This document shows, piece by piece, positions 24,530 to 33,284 of a stretch of 64,000 bases of DNA; positions within the stretch are counted from its first letter, which is position 1, and every line of letters starts with the position of its first letter. Source of the stretch: JAJZXY01 sp046706185 (GTDB lineage: Archaea; Thermoplasmatota; Thermoplasmata; Sysuiplasmatales; Sysuiplasmataceae). The stretch is taken from the NCBI GenBank assembly GCA_046706185.1, contig JBJKPR010000003.1, positions 3,604 to 67,603 of the forward strand, given 5' to 3'. Both the position numbers and the translations under genes were made by a program. The notes under the pieces were generated by a model that worked only from the letters and a program-made list of their open reading frames with translations, was not told the DNA's origin and did not search any database.

Positions 24530-26555
24530 AGAACAACCCCAGCAGCATTGCAATCAGCTTGATGCCTATGAACGCGGAAACAAGCCCGCCAAGGCCGTAA
24601 AGAAGCATGTTCCTCCTCAGCAGCGTCGGTGCATCCGTGGCCTGGAACCGCGCTCCCCTCATAGACACAGGTATCAGTATTGGTATTATGATCGCGTTGA
24701 AAATAAGAGTCGACAGGACGGCAAGAGTGTCTGGATAGATGTGAAGTATGTTGAGCGCACCCAGTGACGGTATGAACGTTGAGAATATGGCGGGTATAAT
24801 GGCGAAGTACTTCGCCACATCGTTCGTTATGCTGAAAGTTGTGAGTGCCCCCCTTGTGATCAGAAGCTGTTTCCCGAGCGCGACTATCTCAATGAGCTTC
24901 GTAGGGTCTGAATCGAGGTCCACCATGTTTGCAGCATCCTTTGCGACAGCCGTGCCGGAGTTCATTGCCAGGCCGACATCTGCCTGGGCAAGCGCCGGTG
25001 CATCGTTTGACCCGTCCCCTGTCATTGCAATCAGATGGTTCTTGGACTGCTCCCTTACGATTATCTCCATCTTGTCCTTTGGAGTTGCCTCTGCCCTGAA
25101 TTCGTCGACCCCCACCTTCTTCGCTATGCTCTGGGCGGTCAGGAAATTGTCACCTGTAACCATTATGGTCCTTATGCCCATGTTCTTCAGTTCGCTTATC
25201 CTTGCATCTATTCCAGGCTTGATTATGTCCTGGAGTATTATGAGACCCTCGATCTCGCCGTTCCTGGTGAGCAGGAGTGGCGTCGAGCCCTCCATCGAGG
25301 CATCGTGTATCTCCTTTCTGATTTCAGCCGGGATTGCTGTACCTGCCTTTTCCATTGCGTCTGCAGAGCCCTTCCTTATGGACATGCCGCCGGGAGCGTC
25401 GGCGCCGCTCATCCTTGTCTCGGCGGTGAAGCGGACGGGAACGAGTTCTGACACAAGCTGCTTGTCCACCTTTGCGCCCCTCGCAAGGGCAAGCCTCATC
25501 GTCGACACCCCCTCGGGCGTCGTGTCCATTGCGGAGGAGATGTACGCTGTCTCCAGGACATCAGCCTCGTCCCTGCCGGGGGCAGGGATGATTCTTGTGG
25601 CTACCCTGTTCCCCATGGTTATCGTGCCTGTCTTGTCAAGCAGTAGAACGTCCAGGTCGCCTGCCGTCTCAACAGCCTTCCCGCTCTTCGCTATCACATT
25701 GTATCTGACCACCCTGTTGACGCCTGCAATCCTGATCGATGGAAGCAGGGCGCCTATTGTTGTAGGGAGGAGACATATCAGGAGCGCGACAAGGGCTCCT
25801 ATGTCCACTGCTATCCTAAAGAATTCGGAGATCGGTATAAGCGTGGATATGACAACGATGAGCACCATGCTCAGTGCAACGAGGAGCTGCGTGAGAGCTA
25901 TCTCGTTCTGTGTCTTCTGCCTGTTTGCGCCCTCAACAAGGTTGATCATCTGGTCAAGGAATGTGGCGCCGGGATCGTTGCTCACCTTTGCCTTCGCCTC
26001 GCCGGATAGCACGATCGTACCACCAAGCAGGGAGTCCTTGTCACCACCAGTCTCCTTCACCTGAGGTTCTGATTCTCCGGTCATCATTGACTCGTTGACG
26101 ACGACAGCTCCATCGATTATCTGGGAGTCTATGGGCACTGTGTCCCCTTCCATGAGCAGGACTGTGTCCCCCTTCCTCAGGTCGCTGCTCTTGACAGGCA
26201 CTGTCTTTCCGTCGCCCTCGACTTTTCTTGCCTCCGTCTCTGATCTCAGCCCCTTGAGGGATTCGGCATTCGCCTTTCCCTGCGCATCGGCAAGCGATTC
26301 AGAGAAATTGGCAAACCACAGTGTGAAGAAGAGTATGACTGTAATCTCGAGGTAGTAGTCGAAGCTGTAGTTTCTTCCAAGCAGCCCAACGAACAGCGAA
26401 GGGATGAACGTCATCATTGCAGCAAGCACAGTGCTCAGGTAGACGATGAACATGACAGGGTTGTGCACGGCCCTCCATGGAAGGAAACCTTCGAATGAGC
26501 CGATGACCGCATCCCTCCTGTACTTCCGTGCATGCCTTTCTGCATCGCTTAGCAT
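24522..26555 (-). CDS. kdpB: Potassium-transporting P-type ATPase subunit B
   Basis: A 677-residue P-type ATPase that powers KdpA. The phosphorylated Asp307 is in DKTGTIT, the dephosphorylation loop is TGES (159-162), and the hinge GDGSNDAPAL is intact. Ser162 of TGES is the residue phosphorylated for inhibition in the E. coli pump, so that control could exist here. Seven hydrophobic segments follow the usual KdpB order. The chosen ATG lies one base after the kdpA stop (TAGAATG) with a GGGGGG ribosome-binding site; a 13-codon longer version would start inside kdpA. Confidence 0.96.
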   Translation of the reverse strand: MLSDAERHARKYRRDAVIGSFEGFLPWRAVHNPVMFIVYLSTVLAAMMTFIPSLFVGLLGRNYSFDYYLEITVILFFTLWFANFSESLADAQGKANAESLKGLRSETEARKVEGDGKTVPVKSSDLRKGDTVLLMEGDTVPIDSQIIDGAVVVNESMMTGESEPQVKETGGDKDSLLGGTIVLSGEAKAKVSNDPGATFLDQMINLVEGANRQKTQNEIALTQLLVALSMVLIVVISTLIPISEFFRIAVDIGALVALLICLLPTTIGALLPSIRIAGVNRVVRYNVIAKSGKAVETAGDLDVLLLDKTGTITMGNRVATRIIPAPGRDEADVLETAYISSAMDTTPEGVSTMRLALARGAKVDKQLVSELVPVRFTAETRMSGADAPGGMSIRKGSADAMEKAGTAIPAEIRKEIHDASMEGSTPLLLTRNGEIEGLIILQDIIKPGIDARISELKNMGIRTIMVTGDNFLTAQSIAKKVGVDEFRAEATPKDKMEIIVREQSKNHLIAMTGDGSNDAPALAQADVGLAMNSGTAVAKDAANMVDLDSDPTKLIEIVALGKQLLITRGALTTFSITNDVAKYFAIIPAIFSTFIPSLGALNILHIYPDTLAVLSTLIFNAIIIPILIPVSMRGARFQATDAPTLLRRNMLLYGLGGLVSAFIGIKLIAMLLGLFYV

Positions 26556-26556
26556 T

Positions 26557-28245
26557 CTATCCCCCCAGGAAGCCCGCAAGCGGTCCGAGGGCAAGCACCG
26601 GCAGGAAAAGGAGAGCGCTCAGGACTATTATGAACGCGAAGAGGAACACGCCGAATATAGGGTCGTCAGTGACTGCCGCCCCTTTGGTCTGCGTCAGCGG
26701 CTTGGTCGAGGAAAGGACTCCTGCTATGGCGAATGTGATGACTATCGGTCCGTATCTGCCGACAAGCATGACAATTGCCTCCATGAGTAGGAAGAAGTCT
26801 GTGTTCTGCTGATTCAGCAGGCCGCCGAATGATGAGCCGTTGTTAGCGGCCGAACTCGTGAATTCGTAGAGAAGCGCAGTGAACGACTCGTTGGGGGGCA
26901 GATGCACAAAGCCGGCGTATCCTGTCATTACGGAGATGGCGACGGGTGCGAGTATTATCACGGGGTGTATGAGTATGAAGACAACAGAGTATCTCATTAC
27001 CCCTGTCGATATTTTCTTCCCGGTGAACTCGGGTGTCCTGCCGACCATCAGTCCGGAGATGAAGACTGCAAGTATCACGAAGATGAGCAGGTTCATCAGC
27101 CCCGTCCCGGCACCGCCCGGCGATCCCTGAACCTCCATGCCGAACATCGCACTCGCGACTGACAGGGGGCTCATCTGGTTCAGCATCACCATCGGGCCCC
27201 CTGTCTGGGTGTATGTGTTCAGTATCAGGCTGAATGTGGATTCAGCTATTGAGAACCTGGTATCCTTTCCTGCCCAGTTGCCAACGGACTGGTTGATAGG
27301 AAGACCCTGAAGGAGCGCATTGGGGCCGGACTCGGCGAAGAGCGCCACCGCGAGCCCGACAATGAAGAGGGACATTGTGACAGCGACTAGCATTCTCGAC
27401 TGCCTGGGGTTCCTGATCATGTGGCCGTAGGAGAAGATAAGGCCGAACGGGATCGACGCCTCGGTGATCATCTGCAAATATGCAGCGGCCGGTCCCGGGT
27501 TCTCAAACGGATAGGAAGAATCGGCGCCGAAGTATCCTCCACCATTTGTTCCCAGGAATTTGATTGCCTCCAGGCTCGCAACCGGCCCCCTGAAAATGGT
27601 CTGGCTTCCCATGTTCACAGTATGGGCAATTACAGCCCCCTGGAATGTCTGTGGTACTCCAAGATAGACAAAGATAAGCGCTTCTATGACGCTGATAGGA
27701 AGGAGGACCCGTGTGATCGTTATTGTGAAGTCCCTGTAGAAATTGCCTATCGTTCCACCCTGGTTCACAATGCCCCTGATCAGTGCGACTGCGACAACGA
27801 TGCCTGAGGCAGCGGATGTGAACATGAGGAACGTGATCGCCCCCATTTGCGAGAAGTAACTGAGCTGCAGTTCGCCGGTGTAATGCTGGAGATTTGTGTT
27901 TGTAAGAAACGAAACAGCCGTGGCAAAATCAAGAAGGGGCGGCATCGGGCCGACATTGTTGGGGTTGAGAGGAAGTGACTGCTGGAAGAAAAGGACGAGA
28001 AATCCCGCAGCACCAATTGCCAGGTTCGTGAGGAGAAAGGCCCTCAGGTACTCCTTCCAGCCCATCTCATGCCTCGGGTTGATTCCCATCAGCCTGTAGA
28101 GCACGTTCTCAAGCGGGCCGAAGTACCTGTCAAGAAAGGAGCGTTTCCCGAGATAAAGCCTTCCCATGTATATGCCCAGGTAGTACGACACTACGAGTAT
28201 GGCAATGACAAGGAATATGACCTGGACATACTCGACGAAATTCAT
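26557..28245 (-). CDS. kdpA: Potassium-transporting ATPase subunit A
   Basis: A 562-residue channel-like subunit that selects and carries K+. It has about ten spans and four pore loops in order: FLTNTNLQHYTGE, GTNGGGYFGADSS, a TFSLILNTYTQTGGP-region loop, and FTSSAANNGSSFGGL. The ATG 15 nt after kdpF has a GGAG ribosome-binding site; the frame continues 46 codons upstream across kdpF in a different reading frame and is not real there. Order kdpF-A-B-C matches the canonical operon. Confidence 0.96.
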   Translation of the reverse strand: MNFVEYVQVIFLVIAILVVSYYLGIYMGRLYLGKRSFLDRYFGPLENVLYRLMGINPRHEMGWKEYLRAFLLTNLAIGAAGFLVLFFQQSLPLNPNNVGPMPPLLDFATAVSFLTNTNLQHYTGELQLSYFSQMGAITFLMFTSAASGIVVAVALIRGIVNQGGTIGNFYRDFTITITRVLLPISVIEALIFVYLGVPQTFQGAVIAHTVNMGSQTIFRGPVASLEAIKFLGTNGGGYFGADSSYPFENPGPAAAYLQMITEASIPFGLIFSYGHMIRNPRQSRMLVAVTMSLFIVGLAVALFAESGPNALLQGLPINQSVGNWAGKDTRFSIAESTFSLILNTYTQTGGPMVMLNQMSPLSVASAMFGMEVQGSPGGAGTGLMNLLIFVILAVFISGLMVGRTPEFTGKKISTGVMRYSVVFILIHPVIILAPVAISVMTGYAGFVHLPPNESFTALLYEFTSSAANNGSSFGGLLNQQNTDFFLLMEAIVMLVGRYGPIVITFAIAGVLSSTKPLTQTKGAAVTDDPIFGVFLFAFIIVLSALLFLPVLALGPLAGFLGG

Positions 28246-28259
28246 CGCTTGCTTGCTCC

Positions 28260-28352
28260 CTAGAACTGCTCTATGTGGAGCAGTGCATACGTGAGATACC
28301 CAAGCATCACCGCGATGAATGCAGCCACCACTATGTACCCTACGGGCAGCAT
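28260..28352 (-). CDS. kdpF: KdpF-like 30-residue membrane peptide
   Basis: The 30 codons read MLPVGYIVVAAFIAVMLGYL then TYALLHIEQF: one hydrophobic span followed by the KdpF ending (family pattern GYLxYALxxPExF, here GYLTYALLHIEQF). KdpF stabilises the KdpABC complex. It lies 14 nt before kdpA with a GAGGA ribosome-binding site 8 nt before its ATG. Too short to be picked up by length filters, but position and motif make the call firm. It is the first gene of the operon. Confidence 0.85.
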   Translation of the reverse strand: MLPVGYIVVAAFIAVMLGYLTYALLHIEQF

Positions 28353-28385
28353 TTGAATCCTCGCGCGCCGAATGAGTCGGCACCT

Positions 28386-28396
28386 CTTAATAAAGG
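28386..28396. promoter_or_regulatory. Shared AT-rich core of the kdp / cytidine deaminase divergent promoter
   Basis: CTTAATAAAGG on the plus strand reads CCTTTATTAAG on the minus strand; both resemble archaeal TATA boxes. It lies about 40 nt before the kdpF ATG and about 36 nt before the cytidine deaminase ATG. One element may therefore serve both directions, coupling or competing the two transcripts. No other AT-rich element is present in the 75-nt gap. Confidence 0.5.
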
Positions 28397-28427
28397 TATC
28401 CAACATCTCGGTTTGAGGATTTCTGCT

Positions 28428-28868
28428 ATGGAGGAGGAGCTGACGAAGGAGGACCTTGAGCTCGTCGAGGAGGCGAAGGAACTGATAAGGGAGAGGTACG
28501 ACAGGGATAGGCACCACATAGCAAGCGCCCTGCGGACGGTCGGCGGCAGGGTCCACAAAGGAATCCATGTTGAGGCCTCTGTCGGGAGAATCGCACTCTG
28601 CGCCGAGGCGGTGGCAATAGGGAGGATGAGGACGGAAGGCAGCGAATTTGTGGACACGATCGTGGCAGTCCGCAGCCCAGGGGCAGGTGCAGGGACCGAC
28701 AGGATGGAGGTTGTTTCGCCCTGCGGGATGTGCAGGGAGCTGATAAGCGACTATGGGTCGGGGGCGAAGGTCATCATAATGGTGAAGGGCAGGATGAGGA
28801 AGGCGAAGATAGGCACCCTTCTGCCTGAAAGGTTCGAACCATCTGACCACGGTATAAGCGGCAGCTGA
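28428..28868 (+). CDS. cdd: Cytidine deaminase-like zinc hydrolase
   Basis: A 146-residue protein of the cytidine deaminase superfamily, converting cytidine to uridine for pyrimidine salvage. Zinc ligands and the catalytic acid are visible as Cys58-Ala-Glu60 (CAEAVAIG) and Cys99/Cys102 in SPCGMCRELI. The substrate-side motif is IHVEAS rather than the usual NVENAS, and the 30-residue charged N-terminal helix is unusual, so blasticidin-S-deaminase-like or other nucleoside specificity is possible. The ATG follows GAGGA; the frame extends upstream over kdpF antisense without support. Confidence 0.82.
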   Translation: MEEELTKEDLELVEEAKELIRERYDRDRHHIASALRTVGGRVHKGIHVEASVGRIALCAEAVAIGRMRTEGSEFVDTIVAVRSPGAGAGTDRMEVVSPCGMCRELISDYGSGAKVIIMVKGRMRKAKIGTLLPERFEPSDHGISGS

Positions 28869-28917
28869 TGGCGCCCGGCAGAAAAGTGTTATGAACGGTT
28901 ACTGACTGCACCATCAC

Positions 28918-30144
28918 ATGCCCTCCCTGTCTCCGAAGGCAAAAGCGGGACCTCTGAACAACATAACAGTCCTTGACTTCAGCAGGGCTATGGCGGGCCC
29001 TTTCTGCACAATGCTCCTGGGTGACCTTGGAGCGGATGTCATCAAGGTTGAACCGGAGAAGGGGGATGACACCAGATCATGGGCTCCCCCCGAGATAAGA
29101 GGAATGTCCACCTACTTCATGAGCGCCAACAGGAACAAGCGGAGCATCGCGATAGACCTGCGGAGCCCCGGTTCTGCGGAAATAGTGAGGAGGCTCGCTG
29201 CCCGAGCAGATGTTGTTGTGGAGAATTTCAGACCTGGTGTGGCAGGGAGGCTGGGCATCGGGTACGATGCACTTTCAGCGCACAACAGGAAGATGGTTTA
29301 CTGCAGCATCTCCGGGTTCGGTCAGTCGGGGCCCTACAGGGAAAGGCCGGGCTTTGACCTGACAGTGCTTGCCCTGAGCGGACTGATGAGCCTTACTGGC
29401 GAGGAGGGAAGGCCTCCGGTCAAGTTCGGCGTCCCGATCACCGACATAACTTCCGGCCTTTTTGCGGCGGTGGCGATCCTCTCCGCCCTCTACAGCAGGG
29501 AGGAAACAGGCAGGGGACAGTACATCGACATGTCGATGCTTGACGCCAACATGCTAACGCTGACGCATCAGGCCACCTCGTACTTCGCCACTGGAAAGAA
29601 CCCTGGAAGGCTTGGGTCAGCACATGCGAGCATAGCCCCATATCAGGTCTACAGGACAGCGGACGGTTATGTGTCCGTTGCGGTAGGGAGCGAAAAGCTG
29701 TGGAAGGACTTCTGCATCGCGGTGGGGATGGAAGACCTTCTCTCCGACCCGGAACTCACGACCAACCCGCTTCGTGTCAGGAACAGGGCGCACCTGAATT
29801 CCAGGCTGGACCCCGCATTTGCATCCATAACAACTGCGGAAGCAGTAAGGCGGCTTGGAGAGGCGGGAATACCTGTCGCACCTATAAACAGCGTGGGCGA
29901 AGCGGCCGAGGACCGACAGGTGAAGGAGAGGGGGATGGTCATGGAAACGGAAAGCCCGATTTACGGGAAGGTAAGGGGCCTGGGCACCCCGTTCGCGATG
30001 AGTTCGACCCCCGGCTCAGTGAGGCTTGCAGCACCTGTGCTTGGTGAGCATACTGTCGCAATTCTCCGGTCGCTCGATTTCAGCGATGAGGAAATAGGAA
30101 GCATGTTGGCTGGAAAGGTCGTTTTTGATGCTGAAGTCCGTTGA
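28918..30144 (+). CDS. Class III CoA-transferase (CaiB/BaiF family)
   Basis: A 408-residue family III CoA-transferase that moves CoA between carboxylic acids. Landmarks are VLDFSRAMAGPFCTMLLGDLGADVIKVE at the start, ENFRPGVAGRLGIGYDAL, ISGFGQSGPY, and catalytic Asp176 in ITDITSG. The length matches the family. The gene is followed after 85 nt by an old-yellow-enzyme homologue on the same strand, so a role in activating an unsaturated or aromatic acid before reduction is suggested, but the substrate cannot be read from sequence. Confidence 0.9.
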   Translation: MPSLSPKAKAGPLNNITVLDFSRAMAGPFCTMLLGDLGADVIKVEPEKGDDTRSWAPPEIRGMSTYFMSANRNKRSIAIDLRSPGSAEIVRRLAARADVVVENFRPGVAGRLGIGYDALSAHNRKMVYCSISGFGQSGPYRERPGFDLTVLALSGLMSLTGEEGRPPVKFGVPITDITSGLFAAVAILSALYSREETGRGQYIDMSMLDANMLTLTHQATSYFATGKNPGRLGSAHASIAPYQVYRTADGYVSVAVGSEKLWKDFCIAVGMEDLLSDPELTTNPLRVRNRAHLNSRLDPAFASITTAEAVRRLGEAGIPVAPINSVGEAAEDRQVKERGMVMETESPIYGKVRGLGTPFAMSSTPGSVRLAAPVLGEHTVAILRSLDFSDEEIGSMLAGKVVFDAEVR

Positions 30145-30228
30145 TGCAATACTCTGACTGCATGCGCATCACCAGGCCTGCGGGCGCTTGGAAAGGTTCA
30201 CATACAGAATGTGAATGTCGAATGACGG

Positions 30229-31899
30229 ATGCAGACAGACAAGTTGAACAGCCCTGAAACGATAGGCAACCTGACAATCAGAAACCGCATCGTCATGGCA
30301 CCGATGATATCCAACCTGTGCAACCCTGACGGAAGCACGAACGAGAACCATATTGCCTATCTCGAGGAGAGGGCAAAGGGCGGAGCGGGCCTGATAATCA
30401 CCGAATACACGTACATCAACGGAAGGAACGCAAGGGGCTCCAGAAACCAGATGGGGCTGCACAACGATGAGTTCGTTCCAAAGCTCAGGAGGCTGACGGA
30501 GAGGCTCCACGCCCACGACACACCGGTGTTCACACAGCTCGTGCATGCGGGGGGAAAGGCTCTGCCCCAGGGCAATGCAGGGAAGCCGATGGCGCCTTCT
30601 GCCGTGGACTACAACGGGACCACACCTGAAGAGATGACAACTGCGGACATAGAGCAGACTGTGTCCGAGTTCGTGAGGGCCGCAAGGATGGCAAGCAGGT
30701 CAAACTTCGATGGCATAGAGCTGCATGGCGCTCACGGTTACCTGATTCAGGAGTTCCTGTCGCCGGCGTTGAACAGGAGGGAGGACAGGTACGGCGGCTC
30801 ATTTGAAGGGAGGCTAAGGTTCGCACAGGATGTCATAGATGCGATAAGATCGGAGGTGGACACTAACATAGGGATAAGGCTGAGCCTGTACGAGGACGAT
30901 GCAGGCGGCTACGGGCCGGAGTACGGCCTTGCAGTTGCAGAGTCTCTGAAGTCCCTGGACTATGTGCACTTCTCCGCCGGCAGGTCCGCTCCCCCGGGCT
31001 CATCGATGCCTTTCTACGGCGTAAAGACGCACATTGCCAGCAGGCTGCCGAGGAAGCCGGATGTGAAGACAATCGTTGTCGGCTCGGTCACAGACGCCAA
31101 CGACGCAAGAAGGGTGCTTGAGAAGGCGGATTTCGTCTCAATCGGCAGAGCACTCCTCGCTGACCCGTACTTCGCGATGAAGGTCACTGGAAATATGGGG
31201 CCGGTGAGGCCGTGCATACGGTGCAACCAGGCATGCAGGGATGTGGGTCTGGGAGAAGTCAGATGCACTGTCAACCCATCGACGGGCCTGGAGGCTGTGA
31301 CCGAGGTTCCTCGGAGGGCGAGCGGAGAGGTTACGATTGTGGGTGCGGGTGTGAAGGGAATGGAGGCCGCGATCTATGCAGCCAGGGCGGGAATGAAGGT
31401 AACTGTCTACGACGCGAGGGACGACATAGGAGGGCAGCTGCTGGATATAAGTGACAGGGCGAAGAAGGCGGAGTTCGAGGTGCTGATAGACTACTACAGG
31501 GAGCTTCTCAGGAAACTGCACATCGCTGTCAGGCTCGGCAGAAGATACGAGGGGGAGGCACTGTACTGCCTTCCTGACAGGACATATCCCCACCTGCCGG
31601 ATGGGGAGGAGGTTTCCGTGGATTCCAACATTTACCAGCACCACGACGAACTTCTGTCCATGGCTGGCAGGAGAAAGGTTCTGGTTTCGGAGAGGAGCCT
31701 CAGCAGCCTAGACAGGGCCAGGGGCGCTCAGTTCAGGCGGGAGGCGGAGGCCGCTGGCATCCGCTTTGTGCCTGAAAAGGGGGTGAAGTTCGACCTGTCG
31801 ATCCACGAAAGAAGGCAGTACGACATACGCGCCGCCATGGTCTCCGGCAGGGACGCCGCGAGGAGATACATTGATGAGAGGAGCCCCTGGCTCATCTGA
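30229..31899 (+). CDS. Old yellow enzyme / 2,4-dienoyl-CoA reductase-like iron-sulfur flavoprotein with reduced C-terminal half
   Basis: A 556-residue protein. Residues 1-325 form the FMN TIM barrel (RIVMAPMISNL, ELHGAHGYLIQEFLSPALNRREDRYGGS). A [4Fe-4S] site follows with Cys329, 332, 336 and 346 in the pattern of 2,4-dienoyl-CoA reductase and trimethylamine dehydrogenase. An FAD-binding start (VTIVGAGVKGMEAAIYAARAG) is present, but the second nucleotide-binding insert is much shorter than usual and has no clear GxGxxG. Family members are about 640-730 residues. The electron donor may therefore be a partner protein rather than bound NAD(P)H. It probably shares an operon with the CoA-transferase. 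Confidence 0.83.
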   Translation: MQTDKLNSPETIGNLTIRNRIVMAPMISNLCNPDGSTNENHIAYLEERAKGGAGLIITEYTYINGRNARGSRNQMGLHNDEFVPKLRRLTERLHAHDTPVFTQLVHAGGKALPQGNAGKPMAPSAVDYNGTTPEEMTTADIEQTVSEFVRAARMASRSNFDGIELHGAHGYLIQEFLSPALNRREDRYGGSFEGRLRFAQDVIDAIRSEVDTNIGIRLSLYEDDAGGYGPEYGLAVAESLKSLDYVHFSAGRSAPPGSSMPFYGVKTHIASRLPRKPDVKTIVVGSVTDANDARRVLEKADFVSIGRALLADPYFAMKVTGNMGPVRPCIRCNQACRDVGLGEVRCTVNPSTGLEAVTEVPRRASGEVTIVGAGVKGMEAAIYAARAGMKVTVYDARDDIGGQLLDISDRAKKAEFEVLIDYYRELLRKLHIAVRLGRRYEGEALYCLPDRTYPHLPDGEEVSVDSNIYQHHDELLSMAGRRKVLVSERSLSSLDRARGAQFRREAEAAGIRFVPEKGVKFDLSIHERRQYDIRAAMVSGRDAARRYIDERSPWLI

Positions 31900-31932
31900 C
31901 GGACTGAAGCGTCTGCCGGGCGAAGGAGCCGT

Positions 31933-32157
31933 TCACTTCCTGCTGTAGAACGCCCTTGTCCTGCCTAGCGCCCCTATAACTATCTCGTAGCTCTCACCGA
32001 AACCCTGTGGAGTGACAAGGAGAAGGGAGGAAACGAGAGCCTCTGGCTCCCCCGCATCTGTCTCTGAAAAAACCTCTCGAAAGCATTCCGGGCAGACAGC
32101 CCTACGTTCAAACCCTTCCCTTCCACAACCTTCGCACCTGAAAACATTCATTTTCAC
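31933..32157 (-). CDS. Short DUF35-type zinc-ribbon/OB-fold protein (thiolase partner)
   Basis: A 74-residue protein. Four cysteines (Cys8, 11, 22, 25; FRCEGCG ... CPECF) form a rubredoxin-like zinc ribbon. The rest (VSSLLLVTPQGFGESYEIVIGALGRTRAFY) is a shortened OB-fold-like part. DUF35 proteins bind archaeal thiolases and shuttle CoA in the thiolase/HMG-CoA synthase complex; typical ones are about 130 residues, so this is a minimal version. The start is GTG overlapping the thiolase-like stop (GTGA), which gives tight coupling with its partner. Confidence 0.75.
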   Translation of the reverse strand: MKMNVFRCEGCGREGFERRAVCPECFREVFSETDAGEPEALVSSLLLVTPQGFGESYEIVIGALGRTRAFYSRK

Positions 32158-33284
32158 ACCCCCATGATGGCGGCGGTGGCCGAATTGCCGAACCCAGCCA
32201 TGTTCATAGCCATGCCTGTCGATGCGTTCTTTACCTGCCGGCCGCCTGCCTCGTTCCTGAGCTGAAGGAAGACCTCGGCGGCCTGGGCAACACCGCTTGC
32301 TCCGATGGGGTGGCCCTTTGAATTGAGCCCACCGCTTGTATTTATGGGGAGGTCGCCACCGATCTCCGTGACGCCGTCAATTACAGCCTTCCACCCCTCG
32401 CCCCGTGGGAAGAAACCGAGCGACTCAGACTGCACTATCTCCAGTATGGTTGCCATATCATGCAACTCTGCAAAATCAGGCCTGTCAATGCCAGATTCGC
32501 GCCTTGCAATCTCTCCTGCCCTCCGTACGGACGGTATTTCAGTCAGCGTCTTCCTGTCGGTCAGGTAGGAACTCTCGGAGGAAATGCCTATCCCCCTGAC
32601 CTGGACAGGCTTGTCGGTGAAGCTCTCTGCCTCGGCGTCCGGGACCACGAGAATGGATGTCGAGCCATCGCTTATAGGGCTTATCTCGAAGAGCCTCAGC
32701 GGGTCGACTATGAGAGCGGACTGCATCACCTGCTCCAGCGTCAGCACTTTCTGAATGTGCGCGTTGGGGTTCATTGCGCCATTCCTGTGGTTCTTGACTG
32801 CCACCTGGGCGATGGATTCCCTGGTTGCCCCGAACTCATTCATGTACAGTTTTGTGAGAAGGCCTGCAAGAGACGGAAGGGAAGGGCCGGCGGCCTTCTC
32901 CCTGTCTCCGAGCAAGGACGATATTATGCTCGTGACTTCCTTCGTCGGCCTCTCTGACATTTTCTCGACGCCGACGACAAGAACGGCCCTCGCCCTTCCT
33001 GCCTCGACGAGGGACACTGCATTGAAGAGCGCCGCGCCGCCGCTGCCACTTGTATTGTCTATCCTTATGGAAGGCACTGCATCCATGGAAAGGTAGGTGG
33101 TGACCAGGTTGTTGAGGCCAGATATTGCATTGAACTCACCTGAATAGCAGTTTGAGACAAGGACGAAGTCTATGCTGTCCCTGAATTGCCTGCAGATGGG
33201 AAGAGCAGACTCCGCAGCAATCTCAAGTATTCCCTCTTTCCTCTTTCCGAACCTGCTGAAGCCCGCCGACACGATTGAGGCCAT
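32154..33284 (-). CDS. Thiolase-like protein with Ser in place of the catalytic Cys
   Basis: A 376-residue thiolase-superfamily protein closest in outline to archaeal acetyl-CoA acetyltransferases and SCP2-thiolases. The segment that normally reads NACASGSxAL is DNTSGSGGAAL, placing Ser79 where the nucleophilic Cys belongs. The two histidine motifs remain: ELHDMATILE (His275) and SGGLNSKGHPIGASG (His325). It could be a non-condensing CoA-ester binding or hydrolysing protein, or a structural partner of another thiolase. It is coupled to the DUF35 gene and faces the old-yellow-enzyme gene convergently. The change is real in this sequence unless there is a read error. Confidence 0.8.
   Translation of the reverse strand: MASIVSAGFSRFGKRKEGILEIAAESALPICRQFRDSIDFVLVSNCYSGEFNAISGLNNLVTTYLSMDAVPSIRIDNTSGSGGAALFNAVSLVEAGRARAVLVVGVEKMSERPTKEVTSIISSLLGDREKAAGPSLPSLAGLLTKLYMNEFGATRESIAQVAVKNHRNGAMNPNAHIQKVLTLEQVMQSALIVDPLRLFEISPISDGSTSILVVPDAEAESFTDKPVQVRGIGISSESSYLTDRKTLTEIPSVRRAGEIARRESGIDRPDFAELHDMATILEIVQSESLGFFPRGEGWKAVIDGVTEIGGDLPINTSGGLNSKGHPIGASGVAQAAEVFLQLRNEAGGRQVKNASTGMAMNMAGFGNSATAAIMGV

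Noticed and set aside
24748..26064. A 438-codon open frame on the plus strand
   Set aside because: It lies wholly antisense to kdpB, whose motifs are complete; the translation is Ser/Ile-rich shadow sequence without domains.
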